Positions 44,799 to 53,685 of a stretch of 64,000 nt of DNA are shown here, in pieces (the first letter of the stretch is position 1; each line of letters begins with the position of its first letter). The translations under genes were made by a program, and so were the position numbers. The notes below the pieces were generated by a model. The model worked only from the letters and a program-made list of their open reading frames with translations, was not told the origin of the DNA and made no database searches. The stretch is from Paraburkholderia sp. (GTDB lineage Bacteria > Pseudomonadota > Gammaproteobacteria > Burkholderiales > Burkholderiaceae). The stretch lies in NCBI RefSeq assembly GCF_004298475.1, contig NZ_SCRP01000009.1, positions 1 to 64,000 on the forward strand, written 5' to 3'.

Positions 44799-46184
44799 AT
44801 GTCCAAATATCTGTTAACGCAGTGGGAGCCGGAGAATGCCGGTTTCTGGAAGGCGAGTGGCGAGCAGGTGGCCAACCGCAATCTCTGGATCTCCATTCCT
44901 GCGCTGATGCTGGCGTTCGTCGTCTGGTCGCTGTGGAGCGTCGCCGTCGTGAATCTCGACAAGGGCGGCTTCCACTTCACCAAGAACCAGCTCTTCTGGC
45001 TCACGGCGCTCCCCGCGCTTTCGGGTGCGACGCTGCGCATTTTCTATTCGTTCCTCGTGCCGATTTTCGGTGGACGGCGCTTCACGGCCATTTCGACGGC
45101 CAGTCTGCTGATTCCGGCGCTCGGCATGGGCTTCGCGCTGCGCGACCCGTCGACGTCGTATGAAATGCTGCTCGTGCTCGCCCTCCTGTGCGGCTTCGGC
45201 GGCGCGAACTTCAGCTCGTCGATGGCCAACATCAGCTTCTTCTTCCCGAAGAAGCGCAAGGGCTTCGCCACCGGCATGAACGCGGGCATCGGCAACCTCG
45301 GGGTGTCGATGGTCCAGTTCGTCACGCCGATCGTGATCTCCACCGCCGCGTTCAGCGGTATTCTCGGCGGCGGTCAAACGTACGTCGCGAAGGGCGTCGA
45401 ACACTCGATCTGGCTGCAAAACGCAGGCTTCGTCTGGGTTCCGCTCATCATCGTGGCAGCCATTGCCGCGTGGTACGGCATGAACGACATCGCCGACGCC
45501 AAGGCATCGTTCAGCGAACAGGCCGTCATCTTCCGCCGCAGCCACAACTGGCTGATGTGCTTCCTCTATGTCGGCACGTTCGGCTCGTTCATCGGTTTCT
45601 CGGCGGGTCTTGCGCTGCTCACGAAGGCGGAATTCCCCGCGATCAACCCGACCGCCTACGCGTTCCTCGGGCCGCTCGCAGGCGCCATGACGCGTCCGCT
45701 CGGCGGCTGGATCTCGGATCGCCTCGGCGGCGCGCGCGTCACGCTCCTCACGTTCATCGCGATGATCGCGGCGGTGGCCGGCGTGATCGCCTTCCTGCCG
45801 GCCGCGGGCTCGGCCGGCAACTTCGGCGGCTTCCTCGCCATGTTCATCGTGCTGTTCGCGCTGACCGGCATCGGTAACGGCTCCACGTTCCGCATGATTC
45901 CGGTGATCTTCCTCACGCAGCATCAGCGCGCCGCGAACGGCAAGGGTCCCGATGCGCAACAGCGCGCGCTCGCCGAGGCCGGCAAGGAATCGGCTGCGGT
46001 GCTCGGCTTTGCCGGTGCGATGGGCGCTTACGGCGGCTTCTTCATCCCGAAGAGCTTCGGTACGTCGATCGACGTCACGGGCTCGCCGGTCACGGCCCTG
46101 CTGTGCTTCATCGGCTTTTATGTCGTGTGCGCAGCGGTCACGTGGTTCTTCTACGCGCGCCGCAACGCGCCGATGCCCTGCTGA
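44799..46184 (+). CDS. narK2: Nitrate/nitrite antiporter NarK2 (MFS), 461 aa
   Basis: A type-2 NarK (nitrate/nitrite exchange type), 12 transmembrane segments, with an N-terminal extension MSKYLLTQWEPENAGFW characteristic of this group. The signature motifs are RIFYSFLVPIFGGRRF (with the substrate arginine) and FGGANFSSSMANISFFFPKKRKGFATGMNAGIGNLGVSMVQ; the second signature is GFAGAMGAYGGFFIPKSFG. Together, NarK1 would import nitrate with protons to start respiration and NarK2 would exchange nitrate for the nitrite product (established for Paracoccus and Pseudomonas). Starts 50 bp after narK1 without a strong ribosome binding site. Confidence 0.93.
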   Translation: MSKYLLTQWEPENAGFWKASGEQVANRNLWISIPALMLAFVVWSLWSVAVVNLDKGGFHFTKNQLFWLTALPALSGATLRIFYSFLVPIFGGRRFTAISTASLLIPALGMGFALRDPSTSYEMLLVLALLCGFGGANFSSSMANISFFFPKKRKGFATGMNAGIGNLGVSMVQFVTPIVISTAAFSGILGGGQTYVAKGVEHSIWLQNAGFVWVPLIIVAAIAAWYGMNDIADAKASFSEQAVIFRRSHNWLMCFLYVGTFGSFIGFSAGLALLTKAEFPAINPTAYAFLGPLAGAMTRPLGGWISDRLGGARVTLLTFIAMIAAVAGVIAFLPAAGSAGNFGGFLAMFIVLFALTGIGNGSTFRMIPVIFLTQHQRAANGKGPDAQQRALAEAGKESAAVLGFAGAMGAYGGFFIPKSFGTSIDVTGSPVTALLCFIGFYVVCAAVTWFFYARRNAPMPC

Positions 46185-46220
46185 TTCTGATTCGCACGGG
46201 AAGCCGTGCGCGCATGGGTG

Positions 46221-46263
46221 GACTAGTCCTTCAGGCGTAGTTCGGGCCGGGCGGGCTAGTCCT
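46221..46263. promoter_or_regulatory. Two GGRCTAGTCC palindromes 33 bp apart, upstream of narG
   Basis: GGACTAGTCC (46221-46230, perfect palindrome) and GGGCTAGTCC (46254-46263, one mismatch) are spaced 33 bp, about three helical turns, on the same face of DNA. They lie 136-178 bp before narG. A NarL-type heptamer TACTCAT follows at about 46319-46325. The regulator of the palindromes is unknown. Confidence 0.45.
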
Positions 46264-46398
46264 AATGCGTTTGCGGGCTGCTCCTGCTGGCGAATAGGCG
46301 GGCGGGCGCGCGCTGGTCATACTCATGCAGCACGAATTCGCTGAGTCCACGCGGTCGCAGACAGCTCACTGGGCGCAGCTTTAGTTTCGGAGAACAAG

Positions 46399-49300
46399 AT
46401 GAGTTACTTTCTGGACCGTCTGAAGTTCATGTCGCGCGTGAAGGCGACGTTCTCAAACGGTCATGGCGCGGTCGTCGACGAGGACCGCAAGTGGGAAGAC
46501 GGCTATCGCAGCCGTTGGCAACACGACAAGATCGTTCGATCGACGCACGGGGTCAACTGCACCGGATCGTGTTCGTGGAAGGTCTACGTGAAGAACGGCC
46601 TCATCACGTGGGAAACCCAGCAGACCGATTACCCCCGCACGCGCGCCGACCTGCCCAATCATGAGCCGCGCGGCTGCCCGCGCGGCGCTTCCTATAGCTG
46701 GTACGTCTATTCGGCGCAACGCGTGAAGCACCCGATGATCCGCGGGCGCCTGATGGACCTGTGGCACGAGGCGCGCCGCACGCTCGGCCCGGTCGAAGCG
46801 TGGGCTTCGATCGTCGAGAATCCCGAGAAGGCTGCGCGCTACAAGCGCGTGCGCGGGCTCGGCGGCTTCGTGCGCGCCGACTGGGACACGGCGGCCGAAA
46901 TCATTGCGGCCGCAAACGCCTACACGATCGGCAAGTACGGCCCGGACCGCGTGGTCGGTTTCTCGCCGATTCCGGCGATGTCGATGGTTTCCTATGCGGC
47001 CGGCGCGCGCTACCTGAGCCTGATCGGCGGGGCGTGCCTGTCGTTCTACGACTGGTACTGCGACCTGCCGCCGTCCTCGCCGCAGGTGTGGGGCGAGCAG
47101 ACCGACGTGCCCGAATCCGCCGACTGGTACAACTCCACCTATCTGATGGTGTGGGGTTCGAATGTGCCGCAGACGCGCACGCCCGACGCCCACTTCTACA
47201 CCGAGGTCCGCTACAAGGGCACCAAGACCGTTGCGGTGTCATCGGATTTCGGCGAGATGGTCAAGTTCGGCGACATCTGGCTCGCGCCGAAGCAGGGCAC
47301 CGACGCGGCGCTCGCGATGGCGATGGGCCACGTCGTGCTCAAGGAATTCCACGCGAGCGGCAAGTCCGCGTACTTCCGCGACTACCTGAAGCAGTACACC
47401 GACATGCCGCTGCTCGTCACGCTCGCCGAGCGCGACGGCGCGACCGTGCCGGACCAGTTCCTGCGCGCGTCGCAGCTCGCGGGCGGTCTGGACGAAGCGA
47501 ACAACCCGCAGTGGAAGACGCTCGCGATCGATGCGACGACCGGCAACATCGTCGCGCCGAACGGTTCGGTCGGCTTCCGCTGGGGCGAGTCGGAACACAA
47601 CGACGGCGCGAAGGTCGGCCGCTGGAATCTCGAACTCAAGGACGGCGGCAGCGGTCGCGAAATCGATCCGCGCCTGTCGCTCGTCGCGGAGCACGACGAA
47701 GTCGTCGAAGTGAGCTTCCCGTATTTCGGCGGGGAACACGGCGCGCTGCTCGCACGGCGCGTGCCGGCAAAGCGCGTCGCGCTGGCGGACGGGACGAGCG
47801 TGCTCGTCGCCACCGTGTACGACCTGCAGATGGCCAACTACGGCGTCGACCAGGGCCTCGGCGGCCCGAACGTCGCCGCGTCGTATGACGACGACGTGCC
47901 CTGCACGCCCGCCTGGCAGGAAAAGCACACGACGGTGCCGCGCAAGCTCGTGATCCAGGTGGCGCGCGAATTCGCGGACAACGCGGATCGCACGCACGGC
48001 AAGAGCATGGTGATTCTCGGTGCGGCGCTCAACCACTGGTATCACAACGACATGATTTACCGCAGCATCATCAATCTGCTGATGATGTGCGGCTGTATCG
48101 GACAAAGCGGCGGCGGCTGGGCGCATTACGTCGGCCAGGAAAAGTTGCGTCCGCAATTTGGCTGGGCGCCGCTCGCGTTCGCACTCGACTGGTCGCGCCC
48201 GCCGCGCCAGATGAACGGCACGTCGTTCTTCTACAACCATACGAGCCAGTGGCGTCACGAAAAGGTCGGCCTCGACGAGATTCTCAGCCCGGGCGCCGAT
48301 CATAAGCGCTACGAGGGCCTCAGCATGCTCGACCTCAACGCGAAGTCCGAGCGCATGGGCTGGCTGCCGTCGGCGCCGCAGCTTGGCACGAATCCGCTCG
48401 ACCTCGTCGACGCGGCGAAGCGCGAAGGCCGCGAACCGATCGCCTACACGGTCGAGAAACTGAAGTCGGGCGCGCTCGATTTCTCGTGCGACGACCCCGA
48501 CAATCCGGTTAATTTCCCGCGCAACATGTTCGTGTGGCGCTCGAATATTCTCGGCAGCTCGGGTAAGGGCCACGAGTATTTCCTCAAGTACCTGCTCGGT
48601 ACGCAGAACGCGCTCTTCGGCGACGAAGCGGACGCCATCAAGCCATCGGAAGTGAAGGTGCGCGAGGGCGCTGAAGGCAAGCTCGACCTGCTCACGGTGC
48701 TCGACTTCCGCATGAGCACGACCTGCCTCTATGGCGACATCGTGCTGCCGTCGGCGACGTTCTACGAGAAGGACGATCTGAACACGTCCGACATGCACCC
48801 GTTCATCCATCCGCTTTCGGAGGCGGTGCAGCCGTTGTGGGAGAGCAAGAGCGACTGGGAAATCTACAAGACCATCGCGAAGAAGTTTTCGGAGATCGGC
48901 GGCGCGCATCTCGGCACGCGCACCGACCTCGTCTGCACGCCGCTCATGCACGACACCCCGGGCGAACTCGGCCAGGCGTTCGAGCCGAAGGACTGGCGTC
49001 ATGGCGAATGCGACCTGATCCCCGGCAAGACCGCGCCTGCGATGACGCTGGTGGAGCGCGACTATCGCGAGATCTACAACAAGTTCACCTCGGTCGGGCC
49101 GCTGCTCGACAAGCTCGGCAACGGCGGCAAGGGCATCAACTGGAACACCGTGCACGAAGTGGGCGAGCTCGCGAATCTCACGGGCACGTCGCGCCACGAG
49201 GGTGTGACCCAGGGCCGTCCGCGCCTCGAAACCGCAATCGATGCGGCTGAGATGATCCTCACCTTCGCACCGGAAACGAATGGTCATGTGGCGGTGAAGG

Positions 49301-50124
49301 CGTGGGACGCGCTCTCGAAGATAACGGGCCGCGATCATACGCACCTGGCCGAAGGCCGCGAGCACGACAAGATCCGCTTTCGCGACGTGCAGGCGCAGCC
49401 GCGCAAGATCATCTCGGCGCCGACGTGGTCGGGCCTCGAATCCGAGGAAGTCAGCTACAACGCGGGCTACACGAACGTGCACGAGCTGATTCCCTGGCGC
49501 ACGCTGACCGGGCGGCAGCAGTTCTATCAGGATCACCGCTGGATGCTCGACTTCGGCGAGGGTTCGTGCAGCTACAGGCCGGCCATCAACACGAAGACCG
49601 TTGGGCCGATGCTCGGTGCGAAGCCGAACGGCGAACACGAGCTGGTGCTGAACTGGATCACGCCGCACCAGAAGTGGGGCATCCACTCGACGTACACGGA
49701 CAACATCCGCATGCTCACGCTGTCGCGCGGCGGCCCGCACGTCTGGGTTTCGGAATCCGAAGCGAAGGAAGCCGGGATCAAGGACAACGACTGGGTCGAA
49801 GTGTTCAACGTGAACGGGACGCTGACCGCGCGCGTGGTGGTGAGCCAGCGCGTGCCGCGCGGCATGTGCCTCATGTATCACGCCCAGGAGAAGATCGTGA
49901 ACGTGCCCGGCGCGGAGACGAGCGGCATGCGCGGCGGCATTCACAACTCCGTGACGCGCACGGTGCTCAAGCCCACGCACATGATCGGCGGCTATGCACA
50001 GCTCGCGTACGGCTTCAACTACTACGGCACCGTCGGCAGCAATCGCGACGAATACGTGATCGTGCGCAAAATGAACAAGGTGGAGTGGCTCGAAGGGCCG
50101 CTCGTCGAAGGAGCAGCATCATGA
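46399..50124 (+). CDS. narG: Respiratory nitrate reductase alpha subunit NarG, 1241 aa
   Basis: The catalytic subunit, a molybdenum bis-MGD enzyme on the cytoplasmic face that reduces nitrate to nitrite. The N-terminal [4Fe-4S] (FS0) ligands are His50, Cys54, Cys58 and Cys93 (HGVNCTGSC ... PRGC), one residue shifted from E. coli. The Mo-coordinating aspartate region is in DLPPSSPQVWGEQTDVPESADWYNSTYLMVWGSN. Length is standard. It has no twin-arginine transport motif of the cleaved kind, as usual for NarG (vestigial). RBS GGAG lies before ATG. The narH start overlaps the stop (ATGA). Confidence 0.96.
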   Translation: MSYFLDRLKFMSRVKATFSNGHGAVVDEDRKWEDGYRSRWQHDKIVRSTHGVNCTGSCSWKVYVKNGLITWETQQTDYPRTRADLPNHEPRGCPRGASYSWYVYSAQRVKHPMIRGRLMDLWHEARRTLGPVEAWASIVENPEKAARYKRVRGLGGFVRADWDTAAEIIAAANAYTIGKYGPDRVVGFSPIPAMSMVSYAAGARYLSLIGGACLSFYDWYCDLPPSSPQVWGEQTDVPESADWYNSTYLMVWGSNVPQTRTPDAHFYTEVRYKGTKTVAVSSDFGEMVKFGDIWLAPKQGTDAALAMAMGHVVLKEFHASGKSAYFRDYLKQYTDMPLLVTLAERDGATVPDQFLRASQLAGGLDEANNPQWKTLAIDATTGNIVAPNGSVGFRWGESEHNDGAKVGRWNLELKDGGSGREIDPRLSLVAEHDEVVEVSFPYFGGEHGALLARRVPAKRVALADGTSVLVATVYDLQMANYGVDQGLGGPNVAASYDDDVPCTPAWQEKHTTVPRKLVIQVAREFADNADRTHGKSMVILGAALNHWYHNDMIYRSIINLLMMCGCIGQSGGGWAHYVGQEKLRPQFGWAPLAFALDWSRPPRQMNGTSFFYNHTSQWRHEKVGLDEILSPGADHKRYEGLSMLDLNAKSERMGWLPSAPQLGTNPLDLVDAAKREGREPIAYTVEKLKSGALDFSCDDPDNPVNFPRNMFVWRSNILGSSGKGHEYFLKYLLGTQNALFGDEADAIKPSEVKVREGAEGKLDLLTVLDFRMSTTCLYGDIVLPSATFYEKDDLNTSDMHPFIHPLSEAVQPLWESKSDWEIYKTIAKKFSEIGGAHLGTRTDLVCTPLMHDTPGELGQAFEPKDWRHGECDLIPGKTAPAMTLVERDYREIYNKFTSVGPLLDKLGNGGKGINWNTVHEVGELANLTGTSRHEGVTQGRPRLETAIDAAEMILTFAPETNGHVAVKAWDALSKITGRDHTHLAEGREHDKIRFRDVQAQPRKIISAPTWSGLESEEVSYNAGYTNVHELIPWRTLTGRQQFYQDHRWMLDFGEGSCSYRPAINTKTVGPMLGAKPNGEHELVLNWITPHQKWGIHSTYTDNIRMLTLSRGGPHVWVSESEAKEAGIKDNDWVEVFNVNGTLTARVVVSQRVPRGMCLMYHAQEKIVNVPGAETSGMRGGIHNSVTRTVLKPTHMIGGYAQLAYGFNYYGTVGSNRDEYVIVRKMNKVEWLEGPLVEGAAS

Positions 50125-51674
50125 AGATCCGCGCCCAGGTGGCGATGGTCCTGAACCTGGACAAGTGCATCGGGTGCCATACGTGCTCGGTGACCTGCAA
50201 GAACGTGTGGACGTCGCGTGACGGCGTCGAGTACGCATGGTTCAACAACGTCGAGACGAAGCCCGGCATCGGTTATCCGAAAGAGTGGGAAAACCAGAAG
50301 AAGTGGAACGGCGGCTGGAAGCGCAATGACGACGGCAGCATCGAGCCTCGCCAGGGGACGAAGCTCAAGGTGCTCGCGAACCTGTTCGCGAACCCGAATC
50401 TGCCTGCCATCGACGACTACTACGAGCCGTTCACGTTCGACTACGAGCATCTGCAAAAAGCGCCGCTTTCGCAGACGCCGCCCACGGCGCGTCCCGTCTC
50501 GGTGATCACCGGCAAGAAGATGGACAAGATCCACTGGGGTCCGAACTGGGAAGACGACCTCGGCGGCGAGTTCGAATCGCGCGGACGTGACGCGCTCTTC
50601 GAGAACGTGCAGAAGGAGATGTATTCGACCTTCGAAAACACGTTCATGATGTACCTGCCGCGCCTGTGCGAGCACTGCCTGAATCCGGCGTGCGTCGCAT
50701 CGTGCCCGTCCGGCTCGGTGTACAAGCGCGAAGACGACGGCATCGTGCTCGTCGACCAGGACAAGTGCCGCGGCTGGCGCATGTGCGTGTCCGGTTGCCC
50801 GTACAAGAAGATGTACTTCAACTGGAAGACCGGCAAGGCCGAAAAGTGTGTCTTCTGCTATCCGCGTATCGAAGCCGGTCAGCCGACCGTGTGCGCGGAA
50901 ACCTGCGTGGGCCGCATCCGCTATCTGGGCGTGCTGCTCTACGATGCGGACCGCATCAGCGAAGCCGCATCGGTCGAATCGGAGCAGAGCCTCTACCAGG
51001 CGCAACTCGACGTGTTCCTCGATCCGCACGATCCGGAGGTTCAGGCCGAAGCTCGCCGCCAGGGCATCGCGCAAAGCTGGCTCGATGCGGCCGTGCGCTC
51101 GCCGGTCTACAAGATGGCGTGCGAGTGGAAGATCGCGTTTCCGCTGCACCCCGAGTACCGCACGCTGCCGATGGTCTGGTACGTGCCGCCGCTCTCGCCG
51201 ATCCAGTCGGCGGCCGACGCGGGCCACATCGGCAGCGACGGCATGATCCCCGACGTCGAGAGCCTGCGCATTCCGATGCGCTACCTCGCGAATCTGCTGA
51301 CCGCAGGCGACGAAGCGCCGGTTGTCGCCGCGCTGCGCCGCATGCTCGCGATGCGCGCGTACAAGCGCGGGCAGGCCGTCGACGGGGTCGAAGATCCCGC
51401 GCTGCTCACGGCGGCCGGGCTCACGGCCGCGCAGGTCGAAGACATGTACCGCATCATGGCGCTCGCGAATTACGAGGACCGCTTTGTCGTGCCGTCGTCG
51501 CACAAGGAGATGGTCGAGGACAGCTTCAACGAGAAGGGAAGCTGCGGTTTCTCGTTCGGCAACGGCTGTTCGGGCGGCGTGACGGAAGGGTCGCTGTTCG
51601 GCTCGAAGACGCAAGGCAGCGTGGTATTCGCGGACATGCCGAAGTCGCGCCGCAAACTGACGCCGAGCACGTAA
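50121..51674 (+). CDS. narH: Respiratory nitrate reductase beta subunit NarH, 517 aa
   Basis: The electron-transfer subunit with four Fe-S clusters. Cysteine groups are visible: KCIGCHTCSVTC (16, 19, 22, 26), LCEHCLNPACVASCPSG, KCRGWRMCVSGCPYKK with the tryptophan that marks the [3Fe-4S] cluster, and KCVFCYPRIEAGQPTVCAETC. The C-terminal third, with LRIPMRYLANLLTAGDE, contacts NarG. ATG 50121 overlaps the narG stop; the longer frame open from 49302 is only read-through in the narG shadow. Electrons pass from NarI heme to NarG through this protein. Confidence 0.96.
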   Translation: MKIRAQVAMVLNLDKCIGCHTCSVTCKNVWTSRDGVEYAWFNNVETKPGIGYPKEWENQKKWNGGWKRNDDGSIEPRQGTKLKVLANLFANPNLPAIDDYYEPFTFDYEHLQKAPLSQTPPTARPVSVITGKKMDKIHWGPNWEDDLGGEFESRGRDALFENVQKEMYSTFENTFMMYLPRLCEHCLNPACVASCPSGSVYKREDDGIVLVDQDKCRGWRMCVSGCPYKKMYFNWKTGKAEKCVFCYPRIEAGQPTVCAETCVGRIRYLGVLLYDADRISEAASVESEQSLYQAQLDVFLDPHDPEVQAEARRQGIAQSWLDAAVRSPVYKMACEWKIAFPLHPEYRTLPMVWYVPPLSPIQSAADAGHIGSDGMIPDVESLRIPMRYLANLLTAGDEAPVVAALRRMLAMRAYKRGQAVDGVEDPALLTAAGLTAAQVEDMYRIMALANYEDRFVVPSSHKEMVEDSFNEKGSCGFSFGNGCSGGVTEGSLFGSKTQGSVVFADMPKSRRKLTPST

Positions 51675-51689
51675 GGGGAGAGCCACACG

Positions 51690-52355
51690 ATGTCGATCTA
51701 TCCCGTTCTTGCGGCGCTGCTCGATTATCCGCAGCAGCCGCTGCTCGATGCCCTCGACGAAATCGACGCGGCGCTCGCCGCGCATCCCGACGCGGCGCGC
51801 GAGCTGGCGCCGCTCGTCGGCGAGCTGCGCGGCCGTTCGCTGATCGAGTCCCAGGAGGAATACGTCGCGACGTTCGACCGCAATCCGCGTCACTCGCTGC
51901 ATCTGTTCGAGCACGTGCACGGAGAGAGCCGCGACCGCGGCCAGGCGATGGTCGATCTGCTCGCGGAGTATCGCCGCTTCGGCCTCGAAATCTCGACCAA
52001 CGAGCTGCCCGATTACGTGCCGCTCTTTCTCGAAGTGCTCGGCCTCATCGATGCAGACGATGCGTCGGCGCTGCTCGGCGAAGCGGTTCATGTGCTCGCT
52101 GCGATCGGCAAGCACCTGTTGGACTCCGGCAGTGCCTACGCGAGTATCTTCACCGTGCTGTGCGAGATGTCCGCTGTTACGCCCGAGCCGCTCACCGTGG
52201 CACCGGTGCGCGACATGGACGAAGCGCTGGAGGTGTTCGGCGTCGGCGAGGATGGCGTCGAGCCGCTCATCATGCGCAGCGAGGTGCAGCCCGTCCATTT
52301 TCACCCGCGCGCCGAGCGGCTCAATGCAACGGCCCGTGCAAAGGAAATGCAATGA
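51690..52355 (+). CDS. narJ: Nitrate reductase assembly chaperone NarJ, 221 aa
   Basis: A TorD/DmsD-family chaperone that holds apo-NarG until its molybdenum cofactor and FS0 cluster are inserted; it is not part of the final enzyme. The family pattern LAALLDYPQQPLLDAL at the start and HSLHLFEHVHGESRDRGQAMVDLL in the middle are clear. A GGGGAGAG site precedes ATG 51690 with a 15-bp gap from narH. The stop overlaps the narI start (ATGA, 52352-52355). Confidence 0.95.
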   Translation: MSIYPVLAALLDYPQQPLLDALDEIDAALAAHPDAARELAPLVGELRGRSLIESQEEYVATFDRNPRHSLHLFEHVHGESRDRGQAMVDLLAEYRRFGLEISTNELPDYVPLFLEVLGLIDADDASALLGEAVHVLAAIGKHLLDSGSAYASIFTVLCEMSAVTPEPLTVAPVRDMDEALEVFGVGEDGVEPLIMRSEVQPVHFHPRAERLNATARAKEMQ

Positions 52356-53035
52356 ATACGTTCAACCAGTTCCTGTTCGGCATTTATCCGTACATTGCGC
52401 TCGCAATCTTTCTGTTCGGCTCGCTCGCACGCTTCGAGCGCGAGCAGTACACGTGGAAGACGGACAGCTCGCAGCTCCTCTATCGGGGACAGCTGCGGCT
52501 CGGCAACATCCTCTTTCACGCCGGCATTCTGGGACTCTTCTTCGGCCACATGTTCGGCCTGCTGACGCCCGTTGTCGTGTGGGACACCCTCGGCATGCCG
52601 CACAGCGCCAAGCAGATGGTCGCGATGGTCGCGGGCGGCGTGATGGGTTCGATGTGTCTCGCCGGGCTCGCGATCCTGCTGCATCGTCGTCTGTCGAACG
52701 AACGCGTGTCGGCTGTCACGCGCACCGCCGACAAGGTGCTGCTGCTGTGGATTCTCGTGACGCTGCTGCTCGGTCTTTCGACGATCGCCGAATCGGCCAG
52801 CCACATGGACGGCACGATGATGGTGCGGCTCATAACGTGGGCCCAGCACATCGTCACGTTCCGTGGCAATGCGGCAAGCTATGTGAGCGAAGCGCCGCTC
52901 ATCTTCCGCGTCCATCTGTTCATGGGCATGTCGCTCTTCGTGATCTTCCCGTTCACGCGTCTCGTGCACGTGTGGAGCGGTTTTGCTTCAGTCGGTTATC
53001 TTTCGCGGGCATGGCAGCTCGTGCGTAGCCGTTAA
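52352..53035 (+). CDS. narI: Nitrate reductase gamma subunit NarI, 227 aa
   Basis: A five-helix membrane cytochrome b that takes electrons from quinol and passes them to NarH. Heme-ligand histidines are His56 and His66 (NILFHAGILGLFFGHMFG) and the pair in RVHLFMGMSLFVIFPFTRLVHVWSG near the end, matching the E. coli arrangement. It ends SRAWQLVRSR. Quinone supply for this subunit under anoxia is the likely job of the UbiUVT set at 12079-14563. A strong terminator follows at 53075. Confidence 0.95.
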   Translation: MNTFNQFLFGIYPYIALAIFLFGSLARFEREQYTWKTDSSQLLYRGQLRLGNILFHAGILGLFFGHMFGLLTPVVVWDTLGMPHSAKQMVAMVAGGVMGSMCLAGLAILLHRRLSNERVSAVTRTADKVLLLWILVTLLLGLSTIAESASHMDGTMMVRLITWAQHIVTFRGNAASYVSEAPLIFRVHLFMGMSLFVIFPFTRLVHVWSGFASVGYLSRAWQLVRSR

Positions 53036-53074
53036 TCACCATCGACGGCCCGCAGTGCCGGGGCCGCAATTTAC

Positions 53075-53112
53075 CCGGGTGATCAGCCTCGCGCGATCAC
53101 CCGGTTTTTTTT
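53075..53112 (+). terminator. Rho-independent terminator after narI
   Basis: CCGGGTGATC (53075-53084) pairs perfectly with GATCACCCGG (53095-53104) around a 10-nt loop, followed by eight T (53105-53112). It separates narK1-narI from the mobB-narX-narL genes, which therefore need their own promoter or partial read-through. Confidence 0.9.
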
Positions 53113-53128
53113 CAGGAGTGTGGGCGCC

Positions 53129-53662
53129 ATGGCACGTCTCTTTGGCATTGCAGGCCGTTCGGGGCAGGGCAAGACCACCTTGATCGAGGCGCTGCTCGCC
53201 CATTACCGGTCGCGCGCGCTCGTCGTCAACGTGATCAAGCACAGCCACCACAGGCTCGAACTCGAACCGCCGCGCAAGGACAGCGCGCGCTTTCGCGCGG
53301 CGGGCGCGGGCGAGGTGCTGATCGTGTCGCCCACGTCGTGGGCGATCCTGCACGATGGACCGGAACCGTCGTTCGACGCGCTCCTGGCGCGGCTCGGTCC
53401 GGCCGATCTCACGCTGGTCGAAGGCTACACGTGCGTGGATCTGCCGCGGCTCGAAGTCGTACGCGGCGGCAGCGGCTGCGGCAGTGGCTATGAAGCGCTT
53501 TACCCGCACGATCCGCGCATCGTCGCGATTGCGTCCGATCTCGTTCCCGACACGCATTTGCCGGTCTTCGCACTCGACGATGTGGCGCGCATTGCCGCAT
53601 TCATCGGCGAGAGAGCGGCCGAGTACGCCGTTACGGACGCTTCGGCGGATAATGCAGCCTGA
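53129..53662 (+). CDS. mobB: Molybdopterin-guanine dinucleotide biosynthesis adapter MobB, 177 aa
   Basis: A P-loop GTP-binding protein that supports MobA in making the bis-MGD cofactor used by NarG. The P-loop is [15 protein letters not shown] (about residues 9-23), followed by the Walker B-like [23 protein letters not shown] switch region, then [22 protein letters not shown] 53129 is chosen because AGGAG sits ten bases before it; a GTG at 53120 is too close. The gene starts 17 bp after the terminator hairpin, so the ribosome binding site lies at the end of the T-run. Placement between nar operon and nar sensor fits cofactor supply on demand. Confidence 0.93.
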   Translation: MARLFGIAGRSGQGKTTLIEALLAHYRSRALVVNVIKHSHHRLELEPPRKDSARFRAAGAGEVLIVSPTSWAILHDGPEPSFDALLARLGPADLTLVEGYTCVDLPRLEVVRGGSGCGSGYEALYPHDPRIVAIASDLVPDTHLPVFALDDVARIAAFIGERAAEYAVTDASADNAA

Positions 53663-53685
53663 GCCGCACACAGATCCAATCCGCC

